The notes below the pieces were generated by a model that worked only from the letters and a program-made list of their open reading frames with translations, did no database searches and was not told the origin of the DNA. DNA of 64,000 nucleotides from Dendrobium chrysotoxum. Its lineage: Eukaryota > Streptophyta > Magnoliopsida > Asparagales > Orchidaceae. The DNA lies in assembly GCA_019925795.1 (NCBI GenBank), contig CM034312.1:84571528-84635527 (forward strand), in the 5' to 3' direction. The position numbers and the translations under genes are program-made. Below are positions 1 to 12,100 of the stretch, in pieces. Numbering within the stretch: the first letter of the stretch is position 1; the number at the start of each line of letters is the position of its first letter.

Positions 1-350
1 CAATTTACAGGGAATTTGAATGTCTTAATGATATCAAAATTTGACAATCTTGGGCTCGTTGGATTTGTCTCGTCGAGTTGCTCGATTTGACTATAAACAT
101 GTCACGTTTGGAAACCGTTTGGTAATCCAAATTATGGTTTGAACCTTTCAAATGTGCTTTAGGTCTTTGATTTGGACTCATTTGGGCTCGGATTAAGTCG
201 AATTTGATGTCGTTGGGTACATATTTTCGAAACGTTCAGTTCGATTGTAAATTTGCTGAAATCAGAGTTCAGATGGTCCTACATTTTAGTTTGAAAGTTC
301 TCAACTTAATTTTTCCCCGAGATTCGTGCCCGATCAAGATAATGTTTTGA
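1..350. repeat. Edge of an unclassified dispersed repeat, cut by the window start
   Basis: No coding frame is visible. The first 60 bases match 51234-51293 (shared core TTTGAATGTCTTAATGAT, then TCAAAATT), so this is the edge of a repeat present at both ends of the window. The rest is TCG-rich prose-like non-coding DNA such as is seen in LTRs. The class is not determined. Confidence 0.4.
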
Positions 351-2170
351 TGATATATCAGTTTGAAAGTAAACAACAACATATAATATAATGGTGAGTA
401 TAAAAGCCTAGTAAAAAATTAAACTAGCATAAAAGTATTTTACATGATAAGACAACATGCTTATGATTATGTACTGCTTCTATGCAACTTCATCATAAAA
501 TATATATATGATAAAAATTGATTATTAAGTTATGTGTATCTATAAAGTTATGATATACCATCTCAAGCTCGATTTGTCATTCATAGCCATAAATGCTAAC
601 ATTTAAGATATGTTGAAATCATAATCTTGTAGCAATTATAGTTCAAATAGCAATTCAACATGATGTGGAATATCGTTAATATTATTATTATATAAATTAT
701 CATACCATTTCATCATATTTACGTTTCTTTTCATTCAATATTGTAATATAAAATAGCATATGATCATATAGTGGATGCACATACATCTCTTATTAGTCAT
801 TTAATTCGTATTATTAATAGAATGATCATCATGATGGTCATTAGCTTCTATTTATCAGAAAGAGAGAATTATATCATGAGATGCCCATTTCATTAACAAT
901 TTTCCCCCTAAAAAGAAAGGCCGAATGTATCATATATTATGCATGTAAACATGTTATATTTAACATTCTCTTTACAAAAAATAGAGCTTACCTCTCCTAG
1001 TCTTAAATAATTATTATTTAAGATGAGCTCATCAATTTGTCCTTCTATAGTATTATCAAAATACACACTCTCTCTACCTATAGCTAAACATTGCTTTTCT
1101 TTTCATACACATCATAACATAGTAACATAATCCCCAAAAATAAAATTCATCCATCAACATATCAACATTATCATTATTAGGTATGCAATATATTACTTTT
1201 TCATATGATATTTTTATATCAAATGAAACATTCAAACTACTTCATTATGATAACATACCAAACTACTATGATTGACTAAATGTAAATTATAAATTAATAA
1301 AATTATCAAATACACTATCAATGTCATATTATGTGCGCTACAACTTATCAATGTATTATATTTTCAACAAAAAAAGGTCAATATGAACACAACATATACT
1401 TTAAAATCATTCATAAATTACATAATTTTATGTCAAGTTATAAGATCTAGTCATCCATAATAACATATCAAATTTCACTACAACATAACACACAACATAC
1501 TTACTAATTACGATGAGGATCATGACATACATATAGAAATATATCATAGATCACACAATCAAATCATTCATCAAATCATCAAACATAAATTACATATCAA
1601 AATAAATTAATTTTTCTAAACTATTATAAAAAAATTTCTATCTCAATTATATTGGTCACAATTTATACTGTCAATCGCCTCTTAAACAAAGCTTTCTATA
1701 TCTTATATTTTCTTCTTCCTCTTCTTACTTCTACTAAACCGAAAATTGAAATATTTTAACTTTTATTTAAAAAAAAGTACATTCTATAAAATTATTATTC
1801 TACTCTCCAACACTAACCAAAATAAAAAAATATATAAATATAAATATAATTTTTACTTAATTATCAAATTTAACTCTATATTTTTCCTACATGTGAAAAT
1901 AAAAGGATAATTTGATCATTTAACCCCCCCACAAAAAATCATTTGCATTTAATCTCCCACAAGCATAGAACATGAAGATATGTGCATTTAATTTTTTAAT
2001 TAATTGCTTTCCTCACCGCCACCCATAAGCCTTAAACGCAACCACGCAGAGTCTCTGAGAACGTTAAAAAACAAACAAGGAAAAATCAGAAAGCCTGAAA
2101 GACCGAGCAAAAATCCCACCTTTACCCCCTTTCAAAGCCCTACTCCTCCACTCGCACCAATCCCAACACC
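351..2170. other. AT-rich intergenic DNA upstream of the expansin gene
   Basis: This 1.8-kb stretch is strongly AT-rich with no credible coding frame. It would contain the distal promoter of the expansin gene. I see no recognised transposon ends in it. A polypyrimidine-rich leader (CCTCTCTCCCTCTCCCTC) follows just downstream of it, next to the gene. Confidence 0.5.
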
Positions 2171-2171
2171 A

Positions 2172-2178
2172 TATATAA
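2172..2178 (+). promoter_or_regulatory. TATA box of the expansin gene
   Basis: The sequence TATATAA sits about 50 bases upstream of the ATG at 2225. A CT-rich leader lies between, which is typical of a short plant 5' UTR. Confidence 0.6.
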
Positions 2179-2224
2179 CCAAACCATTTTTCCCTCCCTC
2201 TCTCCCTCTCCCTCTTCTACTGCC

Positions 2225-4153
2225 ATGGCGACTAACATCGCAGCCATTCTTCTCTTCTCCTTCTATTTCTCCTTATCAACAGGAAGAAGTCTGAATGAGA
2301 ATCAATGGATCTTAGCCACCGCAACATACACCAGAGGCGGCTCCCAGGCGGGAGGAGGAGCGTGCGGCTATAGCTTGGAAGCAGAGGAGCGGCCGGAATG
2401 GATGTGGGAGTTGGGGAGGAAGACGGCGGCGGTGAGCGGCGAGCTATTCCGGCGGGGAGGCGTTTGTGGGTCCTGCTTTGAGCTCCGATGCGTCGATCAC
2501 ATACTCTATTGTCTCCGTGGAAGCCCTTCTGTAGTCGTCACCGCCGTCGACTTCTGCGCGCCTAACTACGGCCTCTCTTCCGACGATGGTGGATGGTGTA
2601 ATTTTCCTCGCCTCCACTTCGACCTTTCTCTTCCGGCGTTTGCTTCTATAGCTCGCGCGGCCGCAGACATTGTCCCTGTTCAGTACAGAAGGTAAGTTCT
2701 AACAAGAGGATGATTGATTTTATATATTGGATACCAATTTGATTTTTTAAGATTGAATGAATCAAAGGAGTTTTTTTTTAGTCAATATTGACTGAAAATT
2801 CGATAAAACAAACTGATATTGATGCTTAGGGGCTGTTTGGGGCGGCCGTAGCTTTTTACCAAATGATTGTGAAGTTGTTGTAGGAAAAATTGCCGGAACT
2901 TCATATTGATTTTTTTGTCTTGAGTAAAAGTTTGAAATGATTAGAAATTATGTGGAAAGCAATGCATGACCGGGCAGACGAGGGCTTTGAGGCCTCTGCA
3001 GTGCCGTTGGCCGATAAATCGGGTGGGAAAACACGAATGGCGGGCAGGAAACCGAAATAGATCGGCTCGACGAGTCGTTTCGGTGTCGGAAGTCGAGCTC
3101 GAGCTCGACTAGAGTTCTAGCTCATGTTCAATCTCGATATTTGACTCGCGAGTCAAGCTCGAACACCCCCTGACTCGAGCTCGACTCGACTCATTTACAC
3201 CCCTAAATGAGACAATAACTTTTTTTATATTGAGTTAGTATAATTGGTCTCTAAATGTTTTTTATCGATACAATATGTTATCAATGATAAATTGTGAAGT
3301 CCAATTAATATCTTGTGGAGAAATGCCCTACATAGATTCAATAGCGAATCGATGTTCATGATAAGATCATTGTGGGGGTGAGAAGGGGGCAAGGAGCCCC
3401 CCCCCCCTCCTTGGGACCCTAAACCTAAATCCTAAAGGCGATTTATTTTATCAAGAGCATTTTGGATATTTCATTGTATTTTGACATCACTAGATGATAT
3501 TTAAGGTATTGAGGTTTGAAAGCTCCATGATCATTATCATAGTAATGATCATAGTAAAATATGCAGTGATGATAATTGAATATAGCCAATAATTAGAAGA
3601 AGTTGTATAAAATTATTGATGTGTATGATCTCAATGGTTCTCATATAATTCCCAACAATTTATACAAACAAAAGAGAGTTCAAATAAAAACAGAGAAGAA
3701 AAAATTCAATGCACAACCTTCATTTGACTATCTCCCTGAAATTACAGAAGGTGAGTATCACATTCGTAAAACTAGTTTCTGCCATGCTTAATCTCTCATC
3801 AATAGTGTTCTAACAAATCTTGCAATAAATGTAATTGTTGCAGAGTGAGGTGTGAGAGAAGTGGGAAAATGAGGTTTACAGTGAGAGGGAGCTCCTACTT
3901 CTACCAGGTTCTCATCACCAATGTCGGCTTCGACGGGGAGGTTGCCGAGGTGAAAGTGAAGGGGAAGACCACTGGTTGGATACCAATGGGAAGGAATTGG
4001 GGACAAAACTGGCACTGTAATGCAGATTTAAATGGCCAACCACTGTCTTTTGAGGTTACTGGAAGTAGTGGAAGAAGAGTGACTTCTTACAATATTGTTC
4101 CTTCCACCTGGAGATTTGGGCAAACCTTTGAAGGGAAGCAGTTTGAAGGTTAG
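2225..4153 (+). CDS. EXPA20: Alpha-expansin, EXPA20-like (2 exons, 258 aa)
   Basis: Secreted cell-wall-loosening protein that acts without hydrolysis on cellulose-xyloglucan contacts. Exons are 2225-2691 and 3844-4153, with a phase-2 intron of 1152 bp (AAG|GTAAGT ... TTGCAG). Joined they give 258 aa, the usual expansin length. Residues 1 to about 20 are a signal peptide. The double-psi barrel follows, with GGACGY, paired cysteines, GGWCNFP and the HFD box (LHFDLS). The C-terminal binding domain has WGQNWH and a WRFGQTF end. The start ATG lies in a good context (GCCATGG) and is followed directly by the signal peptide. From memory of the family, the divergent text after GGACGY and the VDHI..C and YRRV.C stretches resemble EXPA20 rather than common EXPAs. 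Many family members have two introns and this one shows only one. The family call is firm, the subgroup less so. Confidence 0.92.
3063..3206. repeat. Fragment of a GAGCTCGA-rich TIR repeat in the expansin intron
   Basis: This tract of alternating GAGCTCGA/GACTCG units ends in TTTACACCCCTAA. The same end closes the element at 34854-35531 and a tract at 50500-50583. No matching left terminus is visible here, so it is a one-ended remnant within the intron. Confidence 0.55.
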
Positions 4154-4184
4154 TTATATGAAAGATGGAGCTTTTCTTTTTTTT

Positions 4185-4190
4185 AATAAA
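4185..4190 (+). terminator. Candidate polyadenylation signal of the expansin gene
   Basis: AATAAA begins 32 bases after the stop codon. It is the nearest canonical signal. The actual cleavage site cannot be seen. Confidence 0.4.
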
Positions 4191-4454
4191 CTTTTCCTTA
4201 TTTTCAGAGGCTTAGAAATCACTATGGTTATACTGTTAGGAAAATTTTGGGGGTGAGCCTATAGTTGTTTTGCAAGGAAACTTATAGATGTCAATGAACT
4301 CTCTTTATTAGTATAAATCTTTATCATTTTTCCTCTTGATTTGAACTGAAAATATGAATTTTCATTATAATTTAGCTTCATATTTATGAATGATTCAGAG
4401 AATCTGTTTTGGTGGACAATAACCTTGTGATTATTTTGACTCCATAGGATCAAA

Positions 4455-4460
<6 letters not shown>

Positions 4461-4488
<28 letters not shown>
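4461..4488. repeat. (GA)n microsatellite
   Basis: A perfect run of about 14 GA dinucleotides lies 310 bases downstream of the expansin stop. Confidence 0.9.
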
Positions 4489-4490
<2 letters not shown>

Positions 4491-7260
4491 TGCTTAGGCA
4501 CTAATTGTACTATATAAGATTGGGAAAAGGTCAAATGATCCTTAGACTATTTGAGTGGATTCATTTTAATCACATTTATCTAATTTGATCTTTTGACTTT
4601 TTAATTATGATCCAAAGTATATATTTTTTGAATTATTTTGGATTAGATTCGAAAAGTCAATCGATTATTTTTGATCAAATTTGACAAGTCAATGAAATAA
4701 ATGGGACTATTAGATAGTATGTGATTAAAATGAGCCCTCATAAATAATCCAATGATCAATTTGATATTATTGCAATGCAAGCAATAGCAATAATATAGCT
4801 AGAGATGTGAGGCTTGAAGAGTATGTGAATCAATTGCTTGCATTTTTTAATAAAAAATAAATGCATCATAGATTAGCCCCAAAGAAGTTCAAATATGATG
4901 ATATACTAAAATTTATTATTAAATATTGTAAAATATATTTATTAAAAATTGATTAATTAATTATAAATATTAGTTTTTACAGTCGACTCATTCTTAGTTT
5001 TTTTTCCTCAATTTTTGTTGTTGAATAAAACTTTTGTACTAATTATTCGATGATTCTTTACGTTTAATTACCTCTGTAACTCTCTTTGGCAATCATTATA
5101 AAAAAATAATTGAGTATTTGTCTTCGGGAAATTCAACGTTTTATTGCCCTGTGATGTTTAAAATTAGAGAAATATGTCCGTTATTTTATTTTTTTTGGAG
5201 AAATATTCATAAAAGTTTTATTCGGACTAAAATACTTTTAAATTTAAAGAGACCCTCGAGCAGTATGTATCTTTCGAGCAATAAGTTCGACCCTTTTTAA
5301 TCTCTGTACATTCTTATTCACGAGTAATGATTATGAAGCAAAATTCCAAAAGAAAATTTACGTCTCCATCTTAGGCTAATCAACCATTGTCATTGAAGGT
5401 TATTGATTTTATAAATTTGATAAAGTTTTTGTCTTCAGCACTATTATGTATTTGCTCTCTAAACCCTAAAGCCAAAAGGGTATTAGCCATGAGATGTAAT
5501 TACTTTTATTTAATGTAATTCTTGTTATTGTAATTTTATCATTTATTGTGTTTGTCTTATAATCTATTGTGTTATAACCGTTGAGATTGCATTTTGTTAT
5601 GTAATAAATTCATACTATGTATGAATATTGTATGAGCTTTATTCGAACTTGCAATTCAACTATTTATAAATTTTTTGAATAATTTTTTTTCAAACTTTAT
5701 GCGAACCAAATTAACTATATTTGAATATTAATTGAATTTTTTTCCCGAATAAGACTGATTTTTATTTGATTAAGTTTCAAATAATGTTCGAGTATAAATC
5801 AATTTTTTATTGCATATGAACTTAACCCTAATAGATCTTCTTTGAATTGTATTCGGTTTAATTTCGGTCCGGACATGCTTAAAAAGTAATCCGCAATTCA
5901 AAGCGAAGGAATTTTGACTCCGATAGTAATTTCGAGCATTATAGGACGTGTAATTTCAAATTTTCATTGTCTTCCTCTTGTGATTGACGGCTCTTCAAGA
6001 CGATAAACTAATGAAAGGATCGATTAATTAATTATTATATTATACTCATCTTTAAATAATTTTAAAAGATAAGACCTATTATGATAAGATTTTAATTATA
6101 ATGAGATTTTAAATTATTGAATTAGTCAATCTAAACCCTTTATGTTATATTGAATAAATATATTATTGAAGTAAAAAAATGTGAATTTTTTAAAAGAAAA
6201 AAAAAAGATTTTATTGGGATAAAAGCCTATATGAATCATGTAGAACTCATGAGAATATGAGATAAGCAACTATGTACTTAGGGACCAGCCCAATAGTGCA
6301 TGCGGAAGAAGCTGCCAAATGACAACATGCATTGGAGCTACAAGTTGTTCTAGCTAGGAGCTACTAGGGATTAGGATTTCTCTATTGGAGTCTCAAATTT
6401 AAGTAGATGACAACTTTATGGCAAGAAAAGAGAGCAATTTTGACTTAATATGTCCCTTAATATTCGAAATTGAGGAAATTCGAAAGTTCATTTCGAATTA
6501 AATTTACTTCTTTTTGTATAAGCAACGTGTTTATTGAAGTCCGTCGCAAACAAATTTGATTTGAACTTGTTCGAATTTAAGCTTTGGTTGAGCCAGATTT
6601 GAACAAGATTCGAACCATATTTGACGGAACTTTATTTGAATTATATGATTTTCTAGCTTTGCATGTATAGCTTATTTCAACCGAAAGGGAGAAATAGGCG
6701 CGGTAGAGAGGGAAAGAACATCATATAAACTTATAGAGACTTCTCATTCACCTAATTTAAGCAAATATAAAAATGTAAAAGGTTGGGATAAGTGGTAGAC
6801 AAAGGAGGGTATTTGATCACTATCTCACAAACAGTTATACCATAACTCCAGCCAACATTTAAGATAAAGAGCTCCAACTGGTGCTGGTCATGGCTAAGAG
6901 GAAAACAGAGGCAGTTCTACAGCCCCTGGAGAGAGGAATATGGCTCCTTGGAATTTGCACAGCAAAGATAAAAGAAGAAAAATGCTATATTCTTCATCTC
7001 TGCAACACTTGGCTTAATTTTTTTGGATAAAAAAGAAAAATATCATAATCCCAAAATTTTCCACACAACTATGCCAATTGGGACCAGCCCAGTTACAATG
7101 ACATGAGAACTAAAGCTTGATCTAACTAGCTAGGGGGCTCTCCAACGCCAACTTGCTAGCAAATCAATATTCTCTCCTCCATGAGAGATCCTTTTTATCC
7201 TTTAAATCCTCAAGTGGAATCGAGAGGACTATATGAGGCTGGAAATGAGAGTAGGAGCCC
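4489..7260. other. Intergenic AT-rich DNA between expansin and phylloplanin-like genes
   Basis: No coding frame resembles a protein I know. Two short segments share GGGACCAGCCCA with similar flanks (about 6281 and 7080). This may be an old duplication of promoter sequence for the downstream gene. Otherwise I see nothing assignable. Confidence 0.4.
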
Positions 7261-7270
7261 ATTCAAGTGC

Positions 7271-7279
7271 CTATAAATA
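7271..7279 (+). promoter_or_regulatory. TATA box of the phylloplanin-like gene
   Basis: CTATAAATA lies 64-72 bases before the ATG at 7343, at the expected distance for a plant core promoter with a leader of about 40 bases. Confidence 0.65.
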
Positions 7280-7342
7280 CACATGAATGTTTAACAGAAA
7301 GGCAAGAAGCCAAAGACTTTGTAGCAAGAGCAAAGAATACGA

Positions 7343-7943
7343 ATGGCCTCTAATAAGTGTCTTCTCTTTGCTGCCATTCTCATTGCTGTTATGGCCTCAC
7401 AAACAGCAACAGCTCAGCTTCTAGGGCTTGGGCAGGTGCACATTAATGGCACAGTGCACTGCAGTGTCAGCACGCCCACTGCCATCACACCTGTGTTTCC
7501 AAGTAAGTGCAGTGCAGTTCTGCTTGCTGAATTATTACAGAAATACTGAGATGATAACTTCTTGTATGATATATATATATATATATATTTTCTGAAGTAT
7601 TAGAGGTGTTCATCAAATCAAACAGAACTAACTGCTTTTATCCTTCCATGCAGATGCTCTAATGGCGCTCCAATGTGGGAGCAGTGTGATCTCTACAACA
7701 ACTACAAACAACAATGGAGTTTTTGACTTCTCACTTAACCTATTATCTTCTCTCTTTTCAACTCTTCTGAATGACTGTAAGCTTATAGTGAACACACCTC
7801 TCTCCACCTGCGACGCCTCACTGCCTTCCATTGGATTACTTCAATCACCTCTGCAGCTTCTCTCGCCTGCAAGTGGTTTACTTGGTGGGATATTAAGTGG
7901 AATTCTCCAACTGATTCCTAGTGGATTCTCTCTTATTAACTAA
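7343..7943 (+). CDS. Phylloplanin-like secreted protein (2 exons, 149 aa)
   Basis: Exons are 7343-7502 and 7654-7943, with a phase-1 intron (CCAA|GTAAGT ... ATGCAG) containing a (TA)n run. The product is 149 aa. Residues 1-24 form a signal peptide ending near ATA|Q. The mature part is small, hydrophobic and low in charge, with cysteines in HCSV, LQCG, DCK and STCDA. The order 'HxxGTVHCSV ... VFPNA...LQCG ... PLSTCDASLPS' matches my memory of tobacco phylloplanin, a trichome-secreted leaf-surface protein active against oomycetes. It also belongs to the wider pollen Ole e 1/extensin-like fold group. The glycine/leucine-rich C-terminus (GGILSGILQL) is typical. Family membership is fairly firm; the tissue and the defence role are inferred from the family only. 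Confidence 0.85.
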
Positions 7944-7995
7944 TTACATACAATAACAGTGATTGATGTGGCTGTATTGTCTTATAGCTATATAA

Positions 7996-8115
7996 GGCCT
8001 CGTTTGGGACGACTTTTTTACTGCTTCTTAAAATAATATTTTAGTATAAAAATTAAAATTTATGTACTAAAAAACTGTTTTAAGAAGCAGCAAGAAAGCC
8101 GCTCCAAACGAAGCC
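7996..8115. mobile_element. Tourist-like MITE, copy A
   Basis: The element is 120 bp and starts GGCCTCGTTTGGGACGAC. It ends in the near-complement GCTCCAAACGAAGCC and is flanked on both sides by TAA. The arms pair over about 38 bases (both reach CTGCTTCTTAA), so the whole element folds as a hairpin. The 3-bp TWA duplication and GGCC-TTTGG tips are features of the PIF/Harbinger Tourist group. Confidence 0.85.
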
Positions 8116-8155
8116 TAAGACTGTTATAAGTAGCTGTGACAGCTCAATATATAAG

Positions 8156-8161
8156 AATAAA
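8156..8161 (+). terminator. Candidate polyadenylation signal downstream of the MITE
   Basis: AATAAA lies 213 bases after the phylloplanin-like stop codon and 40 bases beyond MITE copy A. If used, the MITE would be transcribed as part of the 3' UTR. Confidence 0.3.
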
Positions 8162-8559
8162 GTGTATTATTAGAAGAATCATAAGAGTATAAGTGTATGT
8201 CTCTGTGGATGTTTAATGTGTTAATGAAGTTTCAATATGTGTTTTAATAATTAAGCCGACTTACATTTTATATAATGTTGCCTTACAGATTTTGTTGCAA
8301 ATGCAGAGCTCATCCAATTCTTAGCTACTCTATGGGCTTGAAAAGAAAATTAGTGACAAATTATCAGAAATAGTTTTTTTTTTTTTTACATTTTAGTGCA
8401 GTAATATACATATGCACATATTTATATATATTTTTAACCATACATATTTATTATACTTTATAGTACTTTTTTTTTTTGGAAAAATACTTTATAGTACTTT
8501 TTAATAAACTATTTTGAATGCTTTCATATAAATAGTAATTTAATTTTAATTTAATTTAA

Positions 8560-8995
8560 AATTTTTAATTTCAAATTTAAATCAAAATGGGTATTCGGGT
8601 CGGGTTCGTGTCAAACTCAGAATTAACCCTAGTCTAATTCAGCTAACTCGAACCCGATTCCGATCCGGTTTACTAAACAGGTCCTAAAGCTAGATCCAAA
8701 ACTGATCGGTGCGGGTTACCTGGTTGACTCGACCCGATCGGCTTGGTCGGGTGTTCGTGGGTGGGCGTCGAGAGCAAACCACGATGGCAAAGGCAGGCGT
8801 GGGGTTAAGCATGGGCACAGGTGCGAGCAGCGAAGCAGGAGCGTAGGTGCAAGCAGCGAAGCAGGAGCGCATGAGCGAGGTGGGGGTTGTGCACGTGCAA
8901 ATGTGACCCAAGTCAATTTCAGGTTGATTTCAGGTCAATCCGAACCCTAAATTTTCTGAGTCGAATCTAAGTCAAATTTCGGGCAGTGTTAAATA
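8560..8995. repeat. GGGTCGGGTTC-type repeat remnant with a GC-rich insert
   Basis: The tract runs through motifs such as CGGGTCGGGTTCG and GACTCGACCCGATC. Its middle (about 8700-8890) is GC-rich. Within it a 26-bp unit (GTGCGAGCAGCGAAGCAGGA..) occurs twice in tandem at 8821-8872. This is a decayed dispersed repeat; its ends are not defined. Short open frames here run through the repeat and are not genes. Confidence 0.45.
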
Positions 8996-9190
8996 TTGAT
9001 ATCTCTTAAATGAACCAAACTAGCAAGGAATATATATATATATTATTATTTTATCATTGTTTTTTAAGAAGAGGCAAAATTTAACTTATTCACATATGAA
9101 AAATAATAAAAAATATATCCCAAAACCCCTACAAAAACCTAAAACAAGGCCTCCGGCTCCAAATCGTCGCTCCTTGAAGCTCCACCGGCC

Positions 9191-12100
9191 ATGGCTTCCT
9201 CCCTCCACCCTGCTAATGCTATCCACCTTGTCTCTTCCACTTCTACCTCCTCGCCAAAGCTCTTCTACCCATGGATCTCTTTTCCATATAGCCACTGGAA
9301 GAGTTGTCATCGTCAAGGTCATTCCACAGTGCGGTGTTCCTTCTCCTTAGACCCGGTCGAGTCTGCGAAAATCAAAGTGGTGGGCGTCGGAGGAGGCGGG
9401 AACAATGCTGTCAATCGTATGATTGGAAGCGGGTTGCAGGTTTGCAACTTTCATGGGCTGTTCTTACTTTCAACTATGGAGCGTTTCCTTGCTGGCTTTA
9501 TTTCGAGTAGAAAGTGTATTTGAGAAAGTTTTATTGCATTTATAGAAATTAAAGTAGAATTATCGCAGCAATATCTGTGCTCAAGCTTATACTTCCGGTA
9601 TCTTGTAATTTTCATTCGACGTACGAATCTCTTCTAGGATGCACTTCAAATCTGCCGGATTGGTTTGTCTTTTAGTGAAATTCGGGTATATCCTTGGCAA
9701 TACTTCGTACAACATTTGATATATGTTGTAATTTGTTGCAATGCGTGGCTAAGAAAATGAAGATGTGGTCAATGTGAATATGGCATTGTTTGTTTTTCGG
9801 AATATTTAGTAGGATGTAGGATAAGTATTGGCGGCGATGGGAAATTCTATTATCTTTGGTGGGCTGCTTGTTATCGAGAGTAAGATTGCTAGCCGTGACA
9901 CGTTGAAAAGAGTATAGTATGATTCGGCTAAATGCTTCAGTTTGATGAAAACATGCTATTTAATAAAAAAAAAATGGCACCATGAATGAAAATATCTTGT
10001 TTATAATTCTAGTTTTAAGATGAACTTTAATCTGAAATTCATCATGAACTTTTCAACACCAATATTAGATTATATCATCATCTTCGTTGTCATCAGCATT
10101 GTCCCTACTATTTGAGGTCAACTTTGTGAATCCTCAGTCTTCTTTCATTCCAATTGAGCGCTGCCTATGACTATGAAATTATTATTTACAGATAATTTTG
10201 AACAAGTTCTATCAATGTTGTTGTAGATCTGCTCCTCCTTATTTCTTCTATGCTATTAAAACTATAATTCTCAATAATTTACATTTTCTTTTTCTTTTTC
10301 ATGTCCATAATAATTCCTCTGCTAGCCCATCTTACTATGAATTATATGCCCCTTTAAATCACCTCTAATAATTTTCCTTTCTTCCTCAAGTATAAACTAT
10401 AGTAGTTCATTCATCTCTTTTCAATATTAGCTTTTAAAATATCTTTTAATCCAACTTGAGGAAAGTATGCACTAACTACACACGTAATGTCCTGATTGAT
10501 GATTATCTTAATAACATTCAGCCTACCAATAATTCAGTCATGTAAAAAATTCTATCTTTTCACTCTCTATCCAGTACTATCCTAACCCCATTCCTATTCC
10601 TAACATTTCCAAGATATAATAATTTAAAACATTTTCTAAATCCTTGGATATTTCTTATTTCCATTTAGTTAATTGCAAACAAGCAATATTTATTATTCTT
10701 CTAACTTATTGATGGAGATTATACCTCACAACTTATTGAAGTTTAGAAATGTGCATAATTTTTAGATGGAGGACTGATTCAATTTGATTTGGTTTTCCGG
10801 TGGTATATTTACACTTATAATGGTTTATTTCATCCTTATCTGAGTTTCTAGTTTTTTGTAACAAGTTTTATAGTTTCATTACATTCTCTCAAACTTTGAA
10901 AGCTATTAGCATCTTAGGTTTTGTTTGGGACAGTTTTTTTATTATTTTCTAGTACAAAAATTTCTTGAAAGCAACAAAAAACAGTGGCCAAAAGCTATCC
11001 CAAACAAAATCTTAACGTGCTTTGTTATAATTTTTTGGTCCTAGCTATTACTCAGTTTTTGTATGTTTGTGTATATGATGTTGTCAAACAAACTGTTTCC
11101 TTTTGTTATATTACATTAGTTAGCAGCAACTCAATCAAGTGTTTTGTGTTTCTGTTTTATGGTGAAGACCTATTTATGATTTTTGTATTGTTTGGCAACA
11201 CTGAAAGGCACTATTAGGAACTATGAATCTGCAACAGATCATAACCCTTTTGTTGCATCCTTTATCATTACCAAGAACACTGTTGTTTTTTGCAGTGGTG
11301 TTACTGTGCTATTTGTACTCTCTGTTTCTTTTTTTTTTTTGCTTAAATATGAAATTATTAACTTACAAAACCTATAAGATGTTTTCAAAAAAAAAAAAAA
11401 AAAGAACGATGGGTGAAAACCCGATGGCTAAATAATTTCTTGAAAACTTAAAAGAAAGAAATAGGATAGAAATAAGGATTCAACGCAAGACCACTGGTGT
11501 TACTGTCGTTTATTTTCTGGAAATCCTTCCTTGACGAACAGTTGGCTATAGTTTCCTCCAATTTTGGTATCCAGCTTTCCACCGTCCAAAGGGATGAGAA
11601 ATGAGAAACAAACTATTGAAATGCTAATTTATTTAGCGCACCTGCAAAAAACCTAAGAATAATCAATAGATCACTATTCTTGATACCAATTATAATTTAG
11701 TGTAGACAATCTGATTGCAATATTCAGTCAAGAAGATGATTTCATTAATTGCATTATCAGTTATAATACATGTATTTATAGATGCAAGATAGATGGTTAT
11801 AGAAGTACACTTGTAAGCATGTGATTGGTTAAGGTAGTTATATTCTAGAATCTAGTATCTAGTTTAGGAATGCTAGTTGACACCTGTCAAAGTCCATGTG
11901 TGCTTATCTGATTGGTTAGCTTGTAACTGCCTGAGTGTTGTTTGCTTCAGTTCGTTATTGTTGTTGTTTGCTATTACTCCCCCTCAAGCTAACGGTTCAG
12001 GTTGAACCGTTAGTTTGTTCCTCAATTCATGAAATCTTGGAGTGGATAATGGCTTTGTAAGTATATCTGCAGTCTGATCATGTGTGGTTACCGGAACAAT

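Noticed and set aside
2829..2870. GGGGCTGTTTGGGGCGGCCG in the expansin intron, resembling a Tourist tip
   Set aside because: No inverted partner or TAA/TTA duplication is visible nearby; at best a one-ended relic.
3400..3411. Run of C in the expansin intron as a quadruplex signal
   Set aside because: A single homopolymer run; no set of four spaced tracts.
3603..3791. Open frame of 62 codons in the expansin intron
   Set aside because: It lies between verified splice sites, has no family resemblance and crosses no exon.
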